Below, piece by piece: positions 43,537-55,456 of a stretch of DNA of 64,000 nt. The first letter of the stretch is position 1. The number at the start of each line of letters is the position of its first letter. The position numbers were made by a program, and so were the translations under genes. The notes beneath the pieces are model-generated. The model was not told the DNA's origin. It searched no databases and worked only from the letters and a program-made list of their open reading frames with translations. Location of the stretch: assembly GCA_034401795.1 (NCBI GenBank), contig CM067366.1, forward strand, positions 74,530,129 to 74,594,128, given 5' to 3'. The stretch is from Chaetoderma sp. LZ-2023a. Lineage: Eukaryota; Mollusca; Caudofoveata; Chaetodermatida; Chaetodermatidae.

Positions 43537-43608
43537 TGTTGAATAATTTGCAATTAATTTAATTAGGCAGCAATGTGTTCCTCAAATTAATTACAAAATA
43601 TTCAACAG
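43537..43608 (+). repeat. foldback family F, short copy 3
   Basis: TGTTGAATAATTTGCAATTAATTT ... AAATTAATTACAAAATATTCAACA, an inverted repeat directly downstream of copy 2. Confidence 0.6.
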
Positions 43609-44276
43609 TAATGTTACAGTAGACTTCTAATATTGGAAAGAATTTGATTTATTTGGGGATTTGTCATTGAATGGGTTAACCCTTACCCTTTCAAATTAAA
43701 TTAAAAGATTAATGGATGATTCATTTTCTAACAAATTTGGTGGTATGACAGCAACATCGTCCAACAAAATTGTAGAAAAATATACCCCAGTTTCTTTGCT
43801 ATTGACATAGAAAGATAGAATATTGACATCAGAGTGGCAAGGGTGAAAGTCTTTATCGTATAAGTACTGTAGAGGAGTTAAACCACCAACAACTTTCAGT
43901 CAAATTGTTTTCAAAATATTCAGCATGTCAGCATTTCCAAGGTACTGTCGCTTGAAATTATTTTTTGATGGCTTGTAACAGGCAGATACTAGTTAATGTA
44001 TGTGATTGATCAGAAGAGTTATGTTATTAGTCTGTAAATTATCGAAGGACTACCTGTTTTTAAACGCAATGATGGAGATGGTGATCATACCACCGAATAG
44101 CAGTGGAAACCGTAATTTCTTTCCATATCCTCTGTCAAACATGGTCAATTCATGTATAACTTCAGCAGCAATCTGGGTGATCAGAGTACTGAAATATAAA
44201 ATGAGATATATAGCAACTTAGCAAGCGATTTAGAGGAATCTGATCTGTCACTCAATTATCTGAAGTATTAATTAGA
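43609..44276. other. no gene recognised
   Basis: AT-rich sequence. A weak match to the family F arm (CAGTCAAATTGTTTTCAAAATATTCAGCA) occurs at 43898-43926. Otherwise nothing is supported. Confidence 0.4.
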
Positions 44277-44695
44277 CTTGCGCCATTATTGTTTTGAGTG
44301 TTCATGATCGATTATTTAAGAATAAACGTGATTACTTGATTAATCCGCCACGGTACAAATTACTAAGATATACATGCATAGCAACAAAAACAAATCAACG
44401 AGGAAAGTTGCCATGCTATTTAGAAATGTCCATTTGCAGGCTAAGAGAAGACTATTTTTAAGCCTGGCTCGATGTTCGAACCAGTCATTCCAGTGCTATA
44501 GTTTCAAAAATAGTCTTCTCTTGGCCGGCAAATGGACATACATTCGCTGAGAAAAATGTCAATTTTCATGAGGTTTTGAAACATTTTATGCGATAGAAAT
44601 CATTCCCGATTATTTGATTATTTAATCTTTAAACATATCAATTCATGCTTTAATACGTAATCACAATTTTCGATTTAATCACATAATTGCGCAAG
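44277..44695. repeat. about 420-bp foldback unit, copy 2 (contains P copy 7)
   Basis: CTTGCGCCATTATTG ... AATTGCGCAAG ends. It is collinear with 41701-42159. The centre (44422-44540) is palindromic repeat P. Confidence 0.6.
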
Positions 44696-44814
44696 CCTCA
44701 ACATAATCAAAACATATCCCTTGTTACTGTAACATTAGATGACATCACAATCAAAATGACATAATTTCGTCAAGAAAGTCAACCATCAAAGTCACGGAGT
44801 ATGTATGCCTTTGG

Positions 44815-45095
44815 TGTAATTTAAAAAACATTCTGATGAAGACTTTGAAACTACTTGACTGGGGATGTTGCTCCCACAGCTTACCTGAATGGCTACATAT
44901 ACATGTACCTTGAAATTTAGGCCATGTTCTCATTGGTGACTTAATCAGGAATAACACCATACTTCAGTATGGCGTTATTCCTGATTAACCCTCTAGTGAG
45001 AACATGGCCTTAGATTTCAGGTTTCAAATTGGTTGCAACATGCACAAAAAGTAGGTGGAGCCTAGATATAAATGGGACATGCATATAGCTAGAAA
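44815..45095 (+). repeat. foldback family F, copy 4, with inserted palindrome
   Basis: GACTTTGAAACTACTTGACTGGGG starts it and GTAGGTGGAGCCTAGATATAAATGGG ends it, as in copies 1 and 2. A separate palindrome (44919-45010) interrupts it. Confidence 0.5.
44919..45010. repeat. 92-bp palindrome
   Basis: Arms 44919-44963 and 44966-45010 (AGGCCATGTTCTCA ... GGAATAACACCATACT / AGTATGGCGTTATTCC ... TGAGAACATGGCCT) are separated by 2 bases, with a few mismatches. Confidence 0.8.
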
Positions 45096-45488
45096 TCGAT
45101 CACCCTACTCATGGACACACTTGTATGATAAGTTCGAACGGGGTAATGTCAGTAGTCCAACAGGGCAGTGAATTTACAAAACCCACTAGTCCGACATCCC
45201 AGTAGTACGACAGCCCAACATTCTGACAGGGCAGTGACTTGCAGGAAATGTAAATTTCCCTTTCTCCGAGATCTAACAATACTCACCATACTGTTACTTC
45301 TGATATACAGCTGGCCCTGACAGCTGGCTCTAGGACTATAGACGTAGAAAGCTTTACCGACTCCTTGGAACCGGGTACTCGGCTCCCAACTGCCGAGTAC
45401 CCGTCTACCATAGAGCTCATATTGTTTGCATAGCCACCAAACAAGAGAAATCCATGGCTTGCCTCCGTGGGGCTGGGAGGCTGGGTCT

Positions 45489-45592
45489 GTAACAGAATGG
45501 TGAGTATTGTTAGATCTCGGAGAAAGGGAAATTTACATTTCCTGCATTCTCCTTCGATCAATACTCACCATTCTGTTACTTCTGATATACAC
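45489..45592. promoter_or_regulatory. internal complementary region, DIRS copy B
   Basis: 45489-45546 complements the left end and 45547-45592 complements the right end. The junction is CCTGCA|TTCTCC. Confidence 0.9.
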
Positions 45593-46094
45593 CAGATTTG
45601 GTCAGTAACATGGTAGGAAGGGGCAAGCCATAAATGCTACTTTTGCCCCTTGGAGAAAGAGTTAGACTTAAAACTTGAGTAACGGAGACCTAAAAAGGAC
45701 CGTCAAGTTAACGGAACCGAATCACATTCGCATCACTGCCCCACCCACCCTTTTTCTCCTAAGAAAAGGGCGAGAACTCACAAACATATATCTCGCCTGA
45801 AAACACAAATATGCCAAGAGGGTTAACTGCTCCTTGCATATACACATGTATTAGCCTGGGAATGAGCATGAATATATAAGATGAATGAACATGATATATA
45901 TAGACATAATACAAAAAACTCTCAATCTTGAATTACCTCATGATAAATGGACTCCAGATGTACCGCCTCCAACCATTCACTGGTCCGGCCATCAGTGACA
46001 CAATCTGGTTGTCATCCTCTCGCTCGACCATGTCTGCTTTTAAATTCTTTTCTTACCAAAGTGAAAAAAGGGAGAAGAGCAGTGTGGTCACTTA

Positions 46095-47105
46095 AAGCGA
46101 GTGGATTGGCCGAGTCTGACACATCCCTCATATAGTAATCCGTGAATGAGGACTCACAGTGCCATTGTGCAATGGCCATGATGTCCTCTAACGGAACACC
46201 ACTGTAAAGGGCGGTCGAGGCGGCTATTCCTCTAACATCGTGTGCCCTTGCGCCTTGTGCCCAGTCACCATCTCATGAGTAGTCTGAATGCATTTGACTA
46301 CCCAACGAGAGATAGTATCCATGGATGCGGCGCCATGAGGCTTCTTATGACAGATCCATAGATGTCTATCGTTTGACCGTAACGAGTCAGTCCGTTTCCT
46401 GTACTTAGTCAAAGCATGGACCGGGCACCAGACACTGGCATCACGATCAAACCTTGTTAGCTTCGGTATAATGATCGGTTTGCCGGGATATCTCAAAGAT
46501 TGATTCTTTGACATAAACTCTGCTCTTGGCAGAAGACGCAGACCCTCTCCGGAGACAATAAATCGGCCCCTCTCTGCCGAAAGCGCATGGATCTCACTGC
46601 GCCTTCTAGCTGAGGAAGCTGCCAATAGAAAGACCGCCTTTAGAGTCAAATGCTTTAGACTAGCCAAACGCAACGGTTCGAAAGGGTGCTTGGCCAGTAC
46701 ATTAAGCACTAAAGATAGACTCCAGGCTGGAATGACTACCGGTTGTCTCGGTCGGAGATTGCTCATTCCCTTCACCATCACATTTAACTGGGCCACCTCT
46801 GGACTATCCCTGTTGGCTAGACAAGGGATAACTGATGCCAAAGCTGACTTGTATCCAGCAATTGTGACGGGAGCTAGTCCTGAAAAGAACAGCTCACAGA
46901 GAAAGTCTGCTATTTGCTGAATAGTGGATTGAAAGGTATCAATACCCTTTTCTTCACACCAGTCTGCAAATCTGTTAACCTTGTTGTTATATGACTTGAA
47001 GGTTGACCTCCTTCTCGCAGCCGTGATGAAATAGCAGCTTGTCGAGAAAAGCCTTCCGACGTGGAACGTTGTTTGATAACATCCACGCAGTCAATTTGGA
47101 CATTT
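46095..47105 (-). pseudogene. DIRS tyrosine recombinase, copy B (frameshifted)
   Basis: The catalytic-domain start and first Arg box (SSARRRSEIH) are open in 46841-46224. A 7-bp deletion near 46253, relative to copy A, shifts the frame just before the HDVR box. A single-base loss near 47033 shifts the N-terminal domain. A 21-bp loss near 46096 removes the normal stop. The HxxR, W and Tyr codons are still present out of frame. Confidence 0.85.
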
Positions 47106-49016
47106 CGGGACGCTCATGTAGGAAGCGTCCCTTGGCCTGGGAGATTATGTTCGGAATCTCGGGCAACTGCACTGGGTTTTCCACCAGCAGATCTAGCAGA
47201 TCCGTGAACCACGCCCTGCTGGGCCAATACGGCGCTATTAGCAGGACCAGACACGGTTCCTCCCTGATCTTCACCAATACCTTCGGCAGAAGAATGGTGG
47301 GTGGGTACGCGTAAGCGTGCATCCCCCTCCAGCTTATCGCCAGAGCGTCTGCATCGACGGCATTTGGATCTGGAATCGGCGAGACATAAGTCATGATTTA
47401 AGCATTTTCCCTTGTGGCGAACAAGTCCACGTTGGGTTTGCCCCAATGCTCGAAGATCCTTCGTAGAACTGGAGGGTTGAGGGACCATTCTGTTGGCAGA
47501 ATTCTCTGTCTGCGCGACAAAGCATCCACCATAATGTTCAATCGGCCAGGAATGTGAGCTGCTTTCAAAACAACCGAGTAATTCCTGCACCATTGAATCA
47601 AGTGCCACACTTTGATACACAGTGTGGGTGACGTGGTCCCGCCGTGGCGATTTATGTATGATACTACCATCGACTTGTCCGACCGTATCAATATCACCTT
47701 GCCCCTGATCATCGGAAGAAACTCTTCCAACGCCAGTTCCACTGCCATCATTTCCAACAGATTGATATGCAGCTGACTCTCCTGGAGAGTCCATGTGCCC
47801 GAGACCTGGTGCTCTCCCAGGCAGCACCCCCCCACCCCTCCAGCGATGCATCCATGTACACGGATAGCTGGGGGTGGGGTAGGTGCAGCGAAACCCCTAC
47901 TAGGAGATTCTGACGCTCTTTCCACCATACAAGATGCGACATTATCGGCTCCAAAACTGGCACCAGTTTTGACAGGGGTTCTGTTCTCTGTTTCCACAGA
48001 GACATCAGATACAACTGGATAGGTCTTCGCATTAGAGCAGCGTACGGGATCACCTGCTCCATGGAGACCATCATGCCCAGCATCTGAAGAAACCGCCTCG
48101 CCTGAATGTGGCTTCCCACTCGAAAACTCTTGAGGATGGCTAACAGAGACACCACTCTGGGCTCTGATGGGTAAACCATGCCCTCCTCGAGATCAAATCG
48201 CATCCCCAAATAAACGAAATGTTGAGTAGGTGTCAACTCGGATTTCTCCTTGTTGACTATCCAGCCTAGATCTGAAAGTAACTTCAGAGTCATAGCAGTA
48301 TCCACGTCCAACCTGGCTGCCGAGTCTGCTTTCATCAGCCAGTCGTCTATGTAGGTGTGTAGCGCCACATTCTCTTTTCTGAGAAACGCTGTCACCGCAA
48401 GGACCACTCTTGTGAAAACCCTTGGAGCTGTCGACAGGCCAAACGGGAGAACAATAAACTCCCATACTTGATTCTGAAACGCAAATCTCAGAAACCTGTG
48501 ACAACTCCTGTTCATTGGAATGTGGAAATATGCATCTTTCAGATCGATCGATACACACCACATTCCCGACCTCGGCGTTTCCATCTGGAACTGAGGCGTA
48601 TGGATAAACCAATTTAATGGCCTGAGATTGAGTACGGGTCTCTATCACCCCGTGCTCTTGGGGACAAGTAACATATTTGAATAGACGCCTGGAGTGTTCT
48701 GGTTTGCTGGTTTTATTGCTCCCTTCAGAAGCAAACCTGACACTTCGTTTTGAATGGCTTCTAACTTGTCTGGTTCCCTTGGTACAGGTGTCCAGACAGG
48801 TGCCAAAGACAGATTCTGTGGCGGAAAGTCCTACCACTCCGGCAAGTATCCCTGGGATAACCATCCCAGGACCAGACTGTCTGATGTCACACCTTGCCAC
48901 GCCTCGACGAAACGCATGGGCCTTCCACCCACTATAGACGCCTCGACGCCTAATGGGGTTGTCCGGCTCGCGGTCCGCTCCCCCCCCCCCTTTCTTAACG
49001 AGAGAGAGAGAAGCAT
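46987..49016 (-). pseudogene. DIRS RT/RNase H/methyltransferase-like, copy B
   Basis: RT motifs SIDLKDAYFHI, PFGLSTAPRVF, TYIDDWLMKA and FVYLGMRFD are open at 48584-47748. Upstream, a Trp codon of PEWWDF is a TAG near 48832. A 21-bp in-frame loss near 48566 removes seven residues before the first Asp motif. One extra base in a C run at 47825-47832 shifts into RNase H, which reads on at 47997-47398 (NLLEMMAVELAL, SDKSMVVSYINR with Asn to Lys, HIPGRLNIMVDALSRR). The methyltransferase-like part follows at 47394-46987. Confidence 0.85.
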
Positions 49017-49037
49017 TTCGGTCTTGGCTCGGCAGGT

Positions 49038-51191
49038 CTAACTGGCACCGCTGTTCCTGTTGCACAGGTGCGCTCCAGGCGGATACGAAGGGAGCTCTCG
49101 TACCCTCACGTACGATCCGCTCCCCTCCTTTCCGCCCTTTGAGGACTTACCCTTCCCCTTGCCCTTCCCGCCTCTAGGGCGATCTGGAGCAACATTGGGG
49201 AGGGTAGGGGCCTCTACAACCTTCCTGGCTTTCTTCGCCGGCGGCGGCTGAGAAAAACCAGACGAAGCAGAAGCTGCACTAGGCTTAGCTTTCGCCTTGC
49301 CCTTATGCTTCTTCTGTTTTTTGGAAGGTTGAACAGTCAACGGCTTCCCTACAGCCCCTAGTGCACGCGCTTGCCGCACTAGCTCCAGCTGTAAGTTTAC
49401 CGCCAACCGATTCTACGCAATGCTAGCAGTGTCCTCTAGGATGGCCCGCGCCTGGCCACGGAAGATGCTAGGACCTGTCAGGGGCGTCCCAAGACGCTCC
49501 CTGACGGCCGTAGCCGGACGCATATGGTCAAGAACCATTTGCCTCCTGGACTTTGTAACACGCGCCTGCACCCTTGCCAGCGCGTCCATAGACAGCACAA
49601 GGCTGTCATTTACGTACGAAAGCGCCACAGGTGGCACAGGGTGGCCTGCCCCCGCTTCAGCCCACACCGACTGAAGAAGGCGATAAGAGTGGTTGACAGC
49701 ACTCAGCTGCCCTCACACCCTCATCGCATAGGGACAGGACTTCCTCATGGTGTGCCTGGGACTTGTCCACCAGTGCCGGACCGGGGCCACCCGCTCCAGC
49801 ACTCTGGATACCCAGAACCCATCGGTCATCCTCCGTAACCGATGGTACCACACCATACCTGTCGTATTCCCTCTGTGGAATACGACACCTTGCCCGCACC
49901 TCCCTGGAGGCCGCAGGGAGCTGGCCCTTGGTCATGAGCTGCTTGCTAAAAATAGCCTCTAACAACTCGATAAATCATGGATCCAGTCCTGCGGGCTGCG
50001 GGCAAGATCCCCGTCCTAATCTATGCAACCGACGGACGGGGCGCATCCTCCTCGGCCATGGCCGAAACCACCGACGGGTCAACCCTGGCTAGCCAAGCCA
50101 GAGCCTCTGACCAGTCTACTTCCGAGGAGGACACACCCGTGAACACGTCACCCGTTGACGCGTTCACGGACCTACCAGCCACAGCCTCCCGGCTTGGAGC
50201 CAAGGCTGACACGCCAGGCACTCCGGTACCATACGGTTCCGCCGCCACCCCATGGAACACACCAGTCCATGGAGTAGGCCCGCACGGAAAACCGTGCGGA
50301 CCCATAGCAGACGCGGAACCGTGGCCAGACACGGGCGCCAACGGCACCCCATGTCTGACCGCCGGACCAGGCGAGATAGGTGAGTACCACGCCTGGCCCG
50401 GCACACCCGTCACCGTGTCGGCTGGCATCAAACCAACCATCACGGGACCGGTGGCCGGTACCAGATTGGCCTCAACCACGGGATATTCTCCACCCGTAGC
50501 ATCACAGGCCGCAGTAACCTCTCCTCCTCGGCCTCCTCGTCTTCAGACCCCGAAGAGTCGTCACTAGACGAAGAAACCGTGGAGCCATCCTGGCGGACGG
50601 CTCCCATGCCTGACGGACCGGCCACCGCTACTGGACCACCTGGAGGTGGTCGCAGAGACAGAACCCATCAGGCCGGAGCCCGACGGGACTGCCAGCGGGC
50701 CGTACGAGACGGCTCCCTCGGTGACCAGTCCAGAACCCTGTCCAAGGAGCCAGCGGGCCGTACGAGACGGCTCCCTCGGTGACCAGTCCAGAACCCTGTC
50801 CAAGGACAGGGTCCGTACCAAGCATGGGGAGAGACTGCCCAACAACCTTCGGCAGCAGGGACGACACCAGCGTGGGCAGAACGCTATGCAGAAAGCCCTG
50901 CATAGCCGGACCAAACCACACCGGCGGTGCCATCTCCAGCTGAGGATGTGGAGCGCCCCCACCGGCCGAACCGGACGCTCCACGATTTAACCTCGGACCG
51001 CCTGACCCCGCGTCAGACCCAGCCAAATCCTTCTGGGCAAGGAACTTCAACATCATATCCGCGGACCACACTGCACACACATTACACCTACTATCAAGGT
51101 TACATGCAGTACATCTAAAGCAGACATGGTCCTTAAATAGGACCCGTACAAACTTGTGGCACTCGTCACATGATGGCGGGGCTGGCTTGGC
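49038..51191 (-). pseudogene. DIRS ORF1 (gag-like), copy B
   Basis: The Cys-rich N-terminus and the following MMLKFLAQKDLAGSDAGSG block share one frame with 51080-50628. The acidic stretch (GSEDEEAEEERL), Gly/Pro linkers, the DDRWVLGIQ block and the Lys/Gly-rich tail (49406-49038) lie in other frames. A 58-bp tandem duplication (50691-50748 and 50749-50806) and a 2-bp loss near 49706 are specific to this copy. Confidence 0.75.
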
Positions 51192-52263
51192 CTATAAATA
51201 AGCACAAACCTACAATAAGCAAGCGGAACGAGACACGGATGGAAGGCAGACAATTAATTCTCAAATAATTTGACCATAAATTAACTGTAACCCTCCCGCA
51301 CCACACCCCGCAATGTTACAGCAAAGATCGCATTGATTATGACAACAAGAACGAAGCGGGCATTAAATACACCCATAATTGATCCTCCAGGATGTATAAC
51401 GGAACCAGGAATCATATCCCATAGCATTCGGGGTATATTTACCATCTAATATAAATTATACTCCTAACGAAACCCAAAACGATACGTGAAGAAACAACTA
51501 AATGTAAACAAACTGCTGTAGCACACGGTAAAACCGCAGACCACACATCTTAATCAAGAATTTTGAAACCACCGATCATTGCAAACAGATCGTGATAACA
51601 CGCAAAACTTGAACATTCCAAAGTTTTCTGGTACCATTTTAGTACGCAGCACCCAGAATAAGATGCACGAATTAATGACAAAATTTTCTTCACATAAACA
51701 TCCGAGCACCATGGGTGTGACGTCACCCGCTCGGATCTTACGGAGAACGACGTCAGCCGATATTCGTGTTACAAATACCGTAGCAAACACCTATTTTCAT
51801 ATCTGCCGATCGCCTGTTGGGGTTAAAGAAGGCAACCATCCGGCATATCTCGTTGTTAACACACGTCCCAGATTCTTTGGGGTCAGAAATTGGAACATGC
51901 GACACAACGAAATTTAGAGACCTAAGTCTTTTAACTATGGAATAATAACGAAATATACGACCTGGTTATCATCGGCGGTATCCATATTATCCAATTATCC
52001 TTGCAAGAGAGTCACTAGCTATCACAATCACAGTTAAACAAAGACTTAGATTTTTATTTCTCAATCTTTCCACTGCAAAAAGCATGTATAGCTCTTGTTG
52101 CTATGCAAACAAGAATGAGCTCTATGGTAGACAGTTGGGAGCTGAGTACCCGGTTCCAAGGAGTCGGTAAAGCTTTCTAAGTCTATAGTCCTAGAGCCAG
52201 CTGTCAGGGCCAGCTGTATATCAGAAGTACGTAACAGAATGGTGAGTATTGATCGAAGGAGAA

Positions 52264-52310
52264 TTACAAAAACCAGTAGTCCGACAATAGAAATGTAATA
52301 GTCTATAAAA
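52264..52310. other. 47-bp spacer between DIRS copies B and C
   Basis: TTACAAAAACCAGTAGTCCGAC opens the spacer and resembles the left flank of copy B. The rest is AT-rich. Confidence 0.7.
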
Positions 52311-52558
52311 TGCAGGAAATGTCAATTTCCCTTTCTCCGAGATCTAACAATACTCACCATTCTGTTACTTCTGATATACAGCTGGCCTTGACAGCGGCTC
52401 TAGGATTATAGACTTAGAAAGCTTTACCGACTCCTGGGAACCGGGTACTCGGCTCCCCACTGCCGAGTACCCGTTTACCATAGAGCTCATATTGTTTGCA
52501 TAGCCACCAAACAAGAGAAAACTATGGCTTGCCTCCGTGGGGCTGGGAGGCTGGGTCC

Positions 52559-52663
52559 GTAACAGAATGGTGAGTATTGTTAGATCTCGGAGAAAGGGAA
52601 ATTGACATTTCCTGCATTTTCCTTCGATCAATACTCACCATTCTGTTACTTCTGATATACACC
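52559..52663. promoter_or_regulatory. internal complementary region, DIRS copy C
   Basis: 52559-52616 complements the left end and 52617-52663 the right end, with one mismatch (TTTTCC for TTCTCC) at the join. Confidence 0.88.
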
Positions 52664-53068
52664 AGATTTGATCAGTAACCTGGTGGGAAGGGGCAAGCCA
52701 TACATGCTAATTTTGCCCCTTGGAGAAAGATTTTAGACTTCAAACTTGACTAACGGAGACCTAAAAGGACCGTCAAGTTCACGGAACCGAATCACATTCG
52801 CGTCACAGCCCCCTCCCCTTTTTCCTCCTAAGAAAAGGGAGAGAACTAACGAACATGTATCTCGCCTGAAACACCAATATGCCAAGAGGGTTAACTACTC
52901 CCTGCATATCGCTTGTATTAGCCTGGGAATGAGCATGAATATATAAGATGAATGAACATGATACATATACATAATACAAAAAACTCTCACTTGTTGAATT
53001 ACCTTATGATAACAGGACTTCAGACGTACCGCCTCCAACCAATCACCGGTTCGGCCATCAGTGACACA

Positions 53069-53500
53069 ATTCGAAAGGGTGCTTGGCCAGTACATTAAGC
53101 ACTAAAGATAGACTCCAGGCTGGAATGACTACCGGTTGTCTCGGTCGGAGATTGCTCATTCCCTTCAACATCACATTTAACTGGGCCACCTCTGGACTAT
53201 CCCTGTTGGCTAGACAAGGGATAACTGATGCCAAAGCTGACTTGTATCCAGCAACTGTGACGGGAGCTAGTCCTCAAAAGAACAGCTCACAGAGAAAGTC
53301 TGCTATTTGCTGATAGTGGATTGAAAGGTATCAATACCCTTTTCTTCACACCAATCTGCAAATCTGTTAACCTTGTTGTTATATGACTTGAAGGTTGACC
53401 TCCTTCTCGCAGCCGCGATGAAATCAGCAGCCTGTCGAGAAAAGCCTTCCGACGTGGAACGTTGTTTGATAACATCCACGCAGTCATTGACCATTTCGGG
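53069..53500 (-). pseudogene. DIRS tyrosine recombinase remnant, copy C
   Basis: Only the core-binding domain (STFKSYNNKVNRFADWC) and the start of the catalytic domain remain. The sequence jumps from the equivalent of copy A 34137 to 33436, deleting the Arg, HxxR, W and Tyr boxes. The recombinase N-terminus is joined in frame to the RNase H protein upstream by a 2-bp loss near 53487. Confidence 0.85.
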
Positions 53501-55456
53501 ACGCTCGTGTAGGAAGCGTCCCTTGGCCTGGGAGATTATGTTCGGAATCTCGGGCAACTGCACAGGATTTTCCACCAGCAGATCCGTGAACCACGCCCTG
53601 CTCGGCCAATACGGCGCTATTAGCAGGACCAGACACGGTTCCTCCCTGACCTTCACCAATACCTTCGGTAGAAGAATGGTGGATGGGTACGCGTAAGCGT
53701 GCATCCCTCTCCAGCTTATCGCCAGAGCATCTGTATCGACGGCATTTGGATCTGTAATCGGCGAGACATATGTCATGATTTGAGCATTTTCCTTTGTGGC
53801 GAACAAGTCCACGTTGGGTTTGCCCCAATGCTCGAAGATCCGTCGCAGAACTGGAGGGTTGAGGGACCATTCTGTTGGCAGGATTCTCTGTCTGCGAGAC
53901 AAAGCATCCGCCAGAATGTTCAATCGGCCAGGAATACGAGCTGCTTTCAAAACAACCGAGTAATTCCTGCACCATTGAATCAAGTGCCACACCCTGATAC
54001 ACAGAGTGGGCGACCTGGTCCCGCCTTGGCGATTTATATATGATACTACTGTCGAATTGACCGACCGTATCAATATCACCCTGCCCCTGATCATCGGAAG
54101 GAACTCTTCCAACACCAGTTCCACTGCCATCATTTCCAACAGATTGATATGCAGCTGACTCTCCGGGAGAGTCCATGTGCCCGAGACCTGGTTCTCCCAG
54201 GCAGGCACCCCACCCTTCCAGCGATGCATCCGTGTAGACGGACAGCTGGGGGTGGGGTAGGTGCAGCAAAACCCCTAATAGGAGATTCTGACGCTGTTTC
54301 CAACATAGAAGATGCGATATTATCGGCTCCAAAACTGGCAACAGTTTTGACAGGGGTTCTGTTCTCTGTTTCCACAGAGACATCAGATACAACTGGATAG
54401 GCCTTCGCATTAGAGCATCGTACGGGATAACCTGCTCCATGGAGACCATCATGCCCAGCATCTGAAGGAACCGCCTCGCCTTGAATGTGGTTTCCCACTC
54501 GAAAACTCTTGAGGATGGCTAACAGAGACACCACTCTGGGCTCTGACGGGTAAACCCTGCCCTCCTCGAGGTCGAATCGCATCCCCAAAGAAACGAAACG
54601 TTGAGTGGGCGTCAACTCGGATTTCTCCTCGTTGACTATGCAGCATAGATCTGAAAGTAACTTCAGAGTCAGAGCAGTATCCACGTTCAACCTGGCTGCC
54701 GAGTCTGCCTTAAGCAGCCAGTCGTCTATGTAGGTGTGTAGCGCCACGTTCTCTTTTCTGAGAAACGCTGTCACCGCAAGGACCACTCTTGTGAAAACCC
54801 TCGGAGCTGTCGACAGGCCAAACGGGAGACTGTAAACTCCCATACTTGATTCTGAAACGCAAATCTCAGAAACCTGTGCCAACTCCGATTCATAGGAATG
54901 TGGAAATATGCATTTATCAGATCGATCGATACACACCACATTCCTTTCCTCAATCCCGCATTACCGACCTCGGCGTTTCCATCTGGAACCGAGGCGTATG
55001 GATAAACCAATTTAATGGCCTGAGATTGAGTATGGGTCTCCATCCCCCTGTGCTCTTGGGGACAAGGAACATGTTTGAATAGAAGCCTGGAGTGTTTTGC
55101 TTTGCTGGTTTTATTGCTCCCTTCGGAAGCAAACCCGACACTTCCTTTTGAGCGGCTTCTAACTTGTCTGGCTCCCTTGGTACGGGTGTCCAGACAGGTG
55201 CCAAAGACAGATTTTGTGGTGGAAAGTCCCACCACTCCGGCATGTAACCCTGGGATAACCATCCCAGGCCCAGACTGTCTGACGTCACACCTTGCCAGGC
55301 CTCGACGAAACGCATGAGCCTTCCACCCAGCATAGACGCCTCGACGTCTAACGGGGTTATCCGGCTCGCAGTCCGCCCCCCCCCCCCCCCCCCCTCTTTC
55401 TTAACGAGAGAGAGAGAGAACCATTTCGTTCTAGGCATGACGGGTATAACTGGCAC
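53303..55456 (-). pseudogene. DIRS RT/RNase H/methyltransferase-like, copy C
   Basis: 55456-54950 holds the RT N-terminus (VWTPVPREPDKLE, GGWRPILNLRPLN) to a frameshift at MRD-stop. RT resumes at 54939-54470 with PFGLSTAPRVF, TYIDDWLLKA and FVSLGMRFD, but the first Asp motif (VSIDLINAYF, Lys-Asp to Ile-Asn) is altered and out of frame. RNase H and the methyltransferase-like part are open at 54229-53303 (NLLEMMAVELVL, RSVNSTVVSYINR, HIPGRLNI with His to Arg). Asp to Val in the third RNase H motif predicts loss of activity. Confidence 0.82.

Larger units (their letters stand above)
45240..52263 (-). mobile_element. DIRS-like retrotransposon, copy B
   Basis: Same layout as copy A and very similar throughout. 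The left end TGCAGGAAATGTAAAT is mirrored in its own internal region (ATTTACATTTCCTGCA, ending 45546), and the right end stops GAAGGAGAA at 52263. All coding regions carry frameshifts. The left flank (45176-45195, TTACAAAACCCACTAGTCCGAC) resembles the sequence just right of the element (52263-52284). Confidence 0.92.

Noticed and set aside
40050..44540. Possible CRISPR-like array from recurrent palindromic repeats
   Set aside because: Spacing is irregular, repeats are over 100 bp and diverged, orientation varies, there are no cas genes and the context is eukaryotic.
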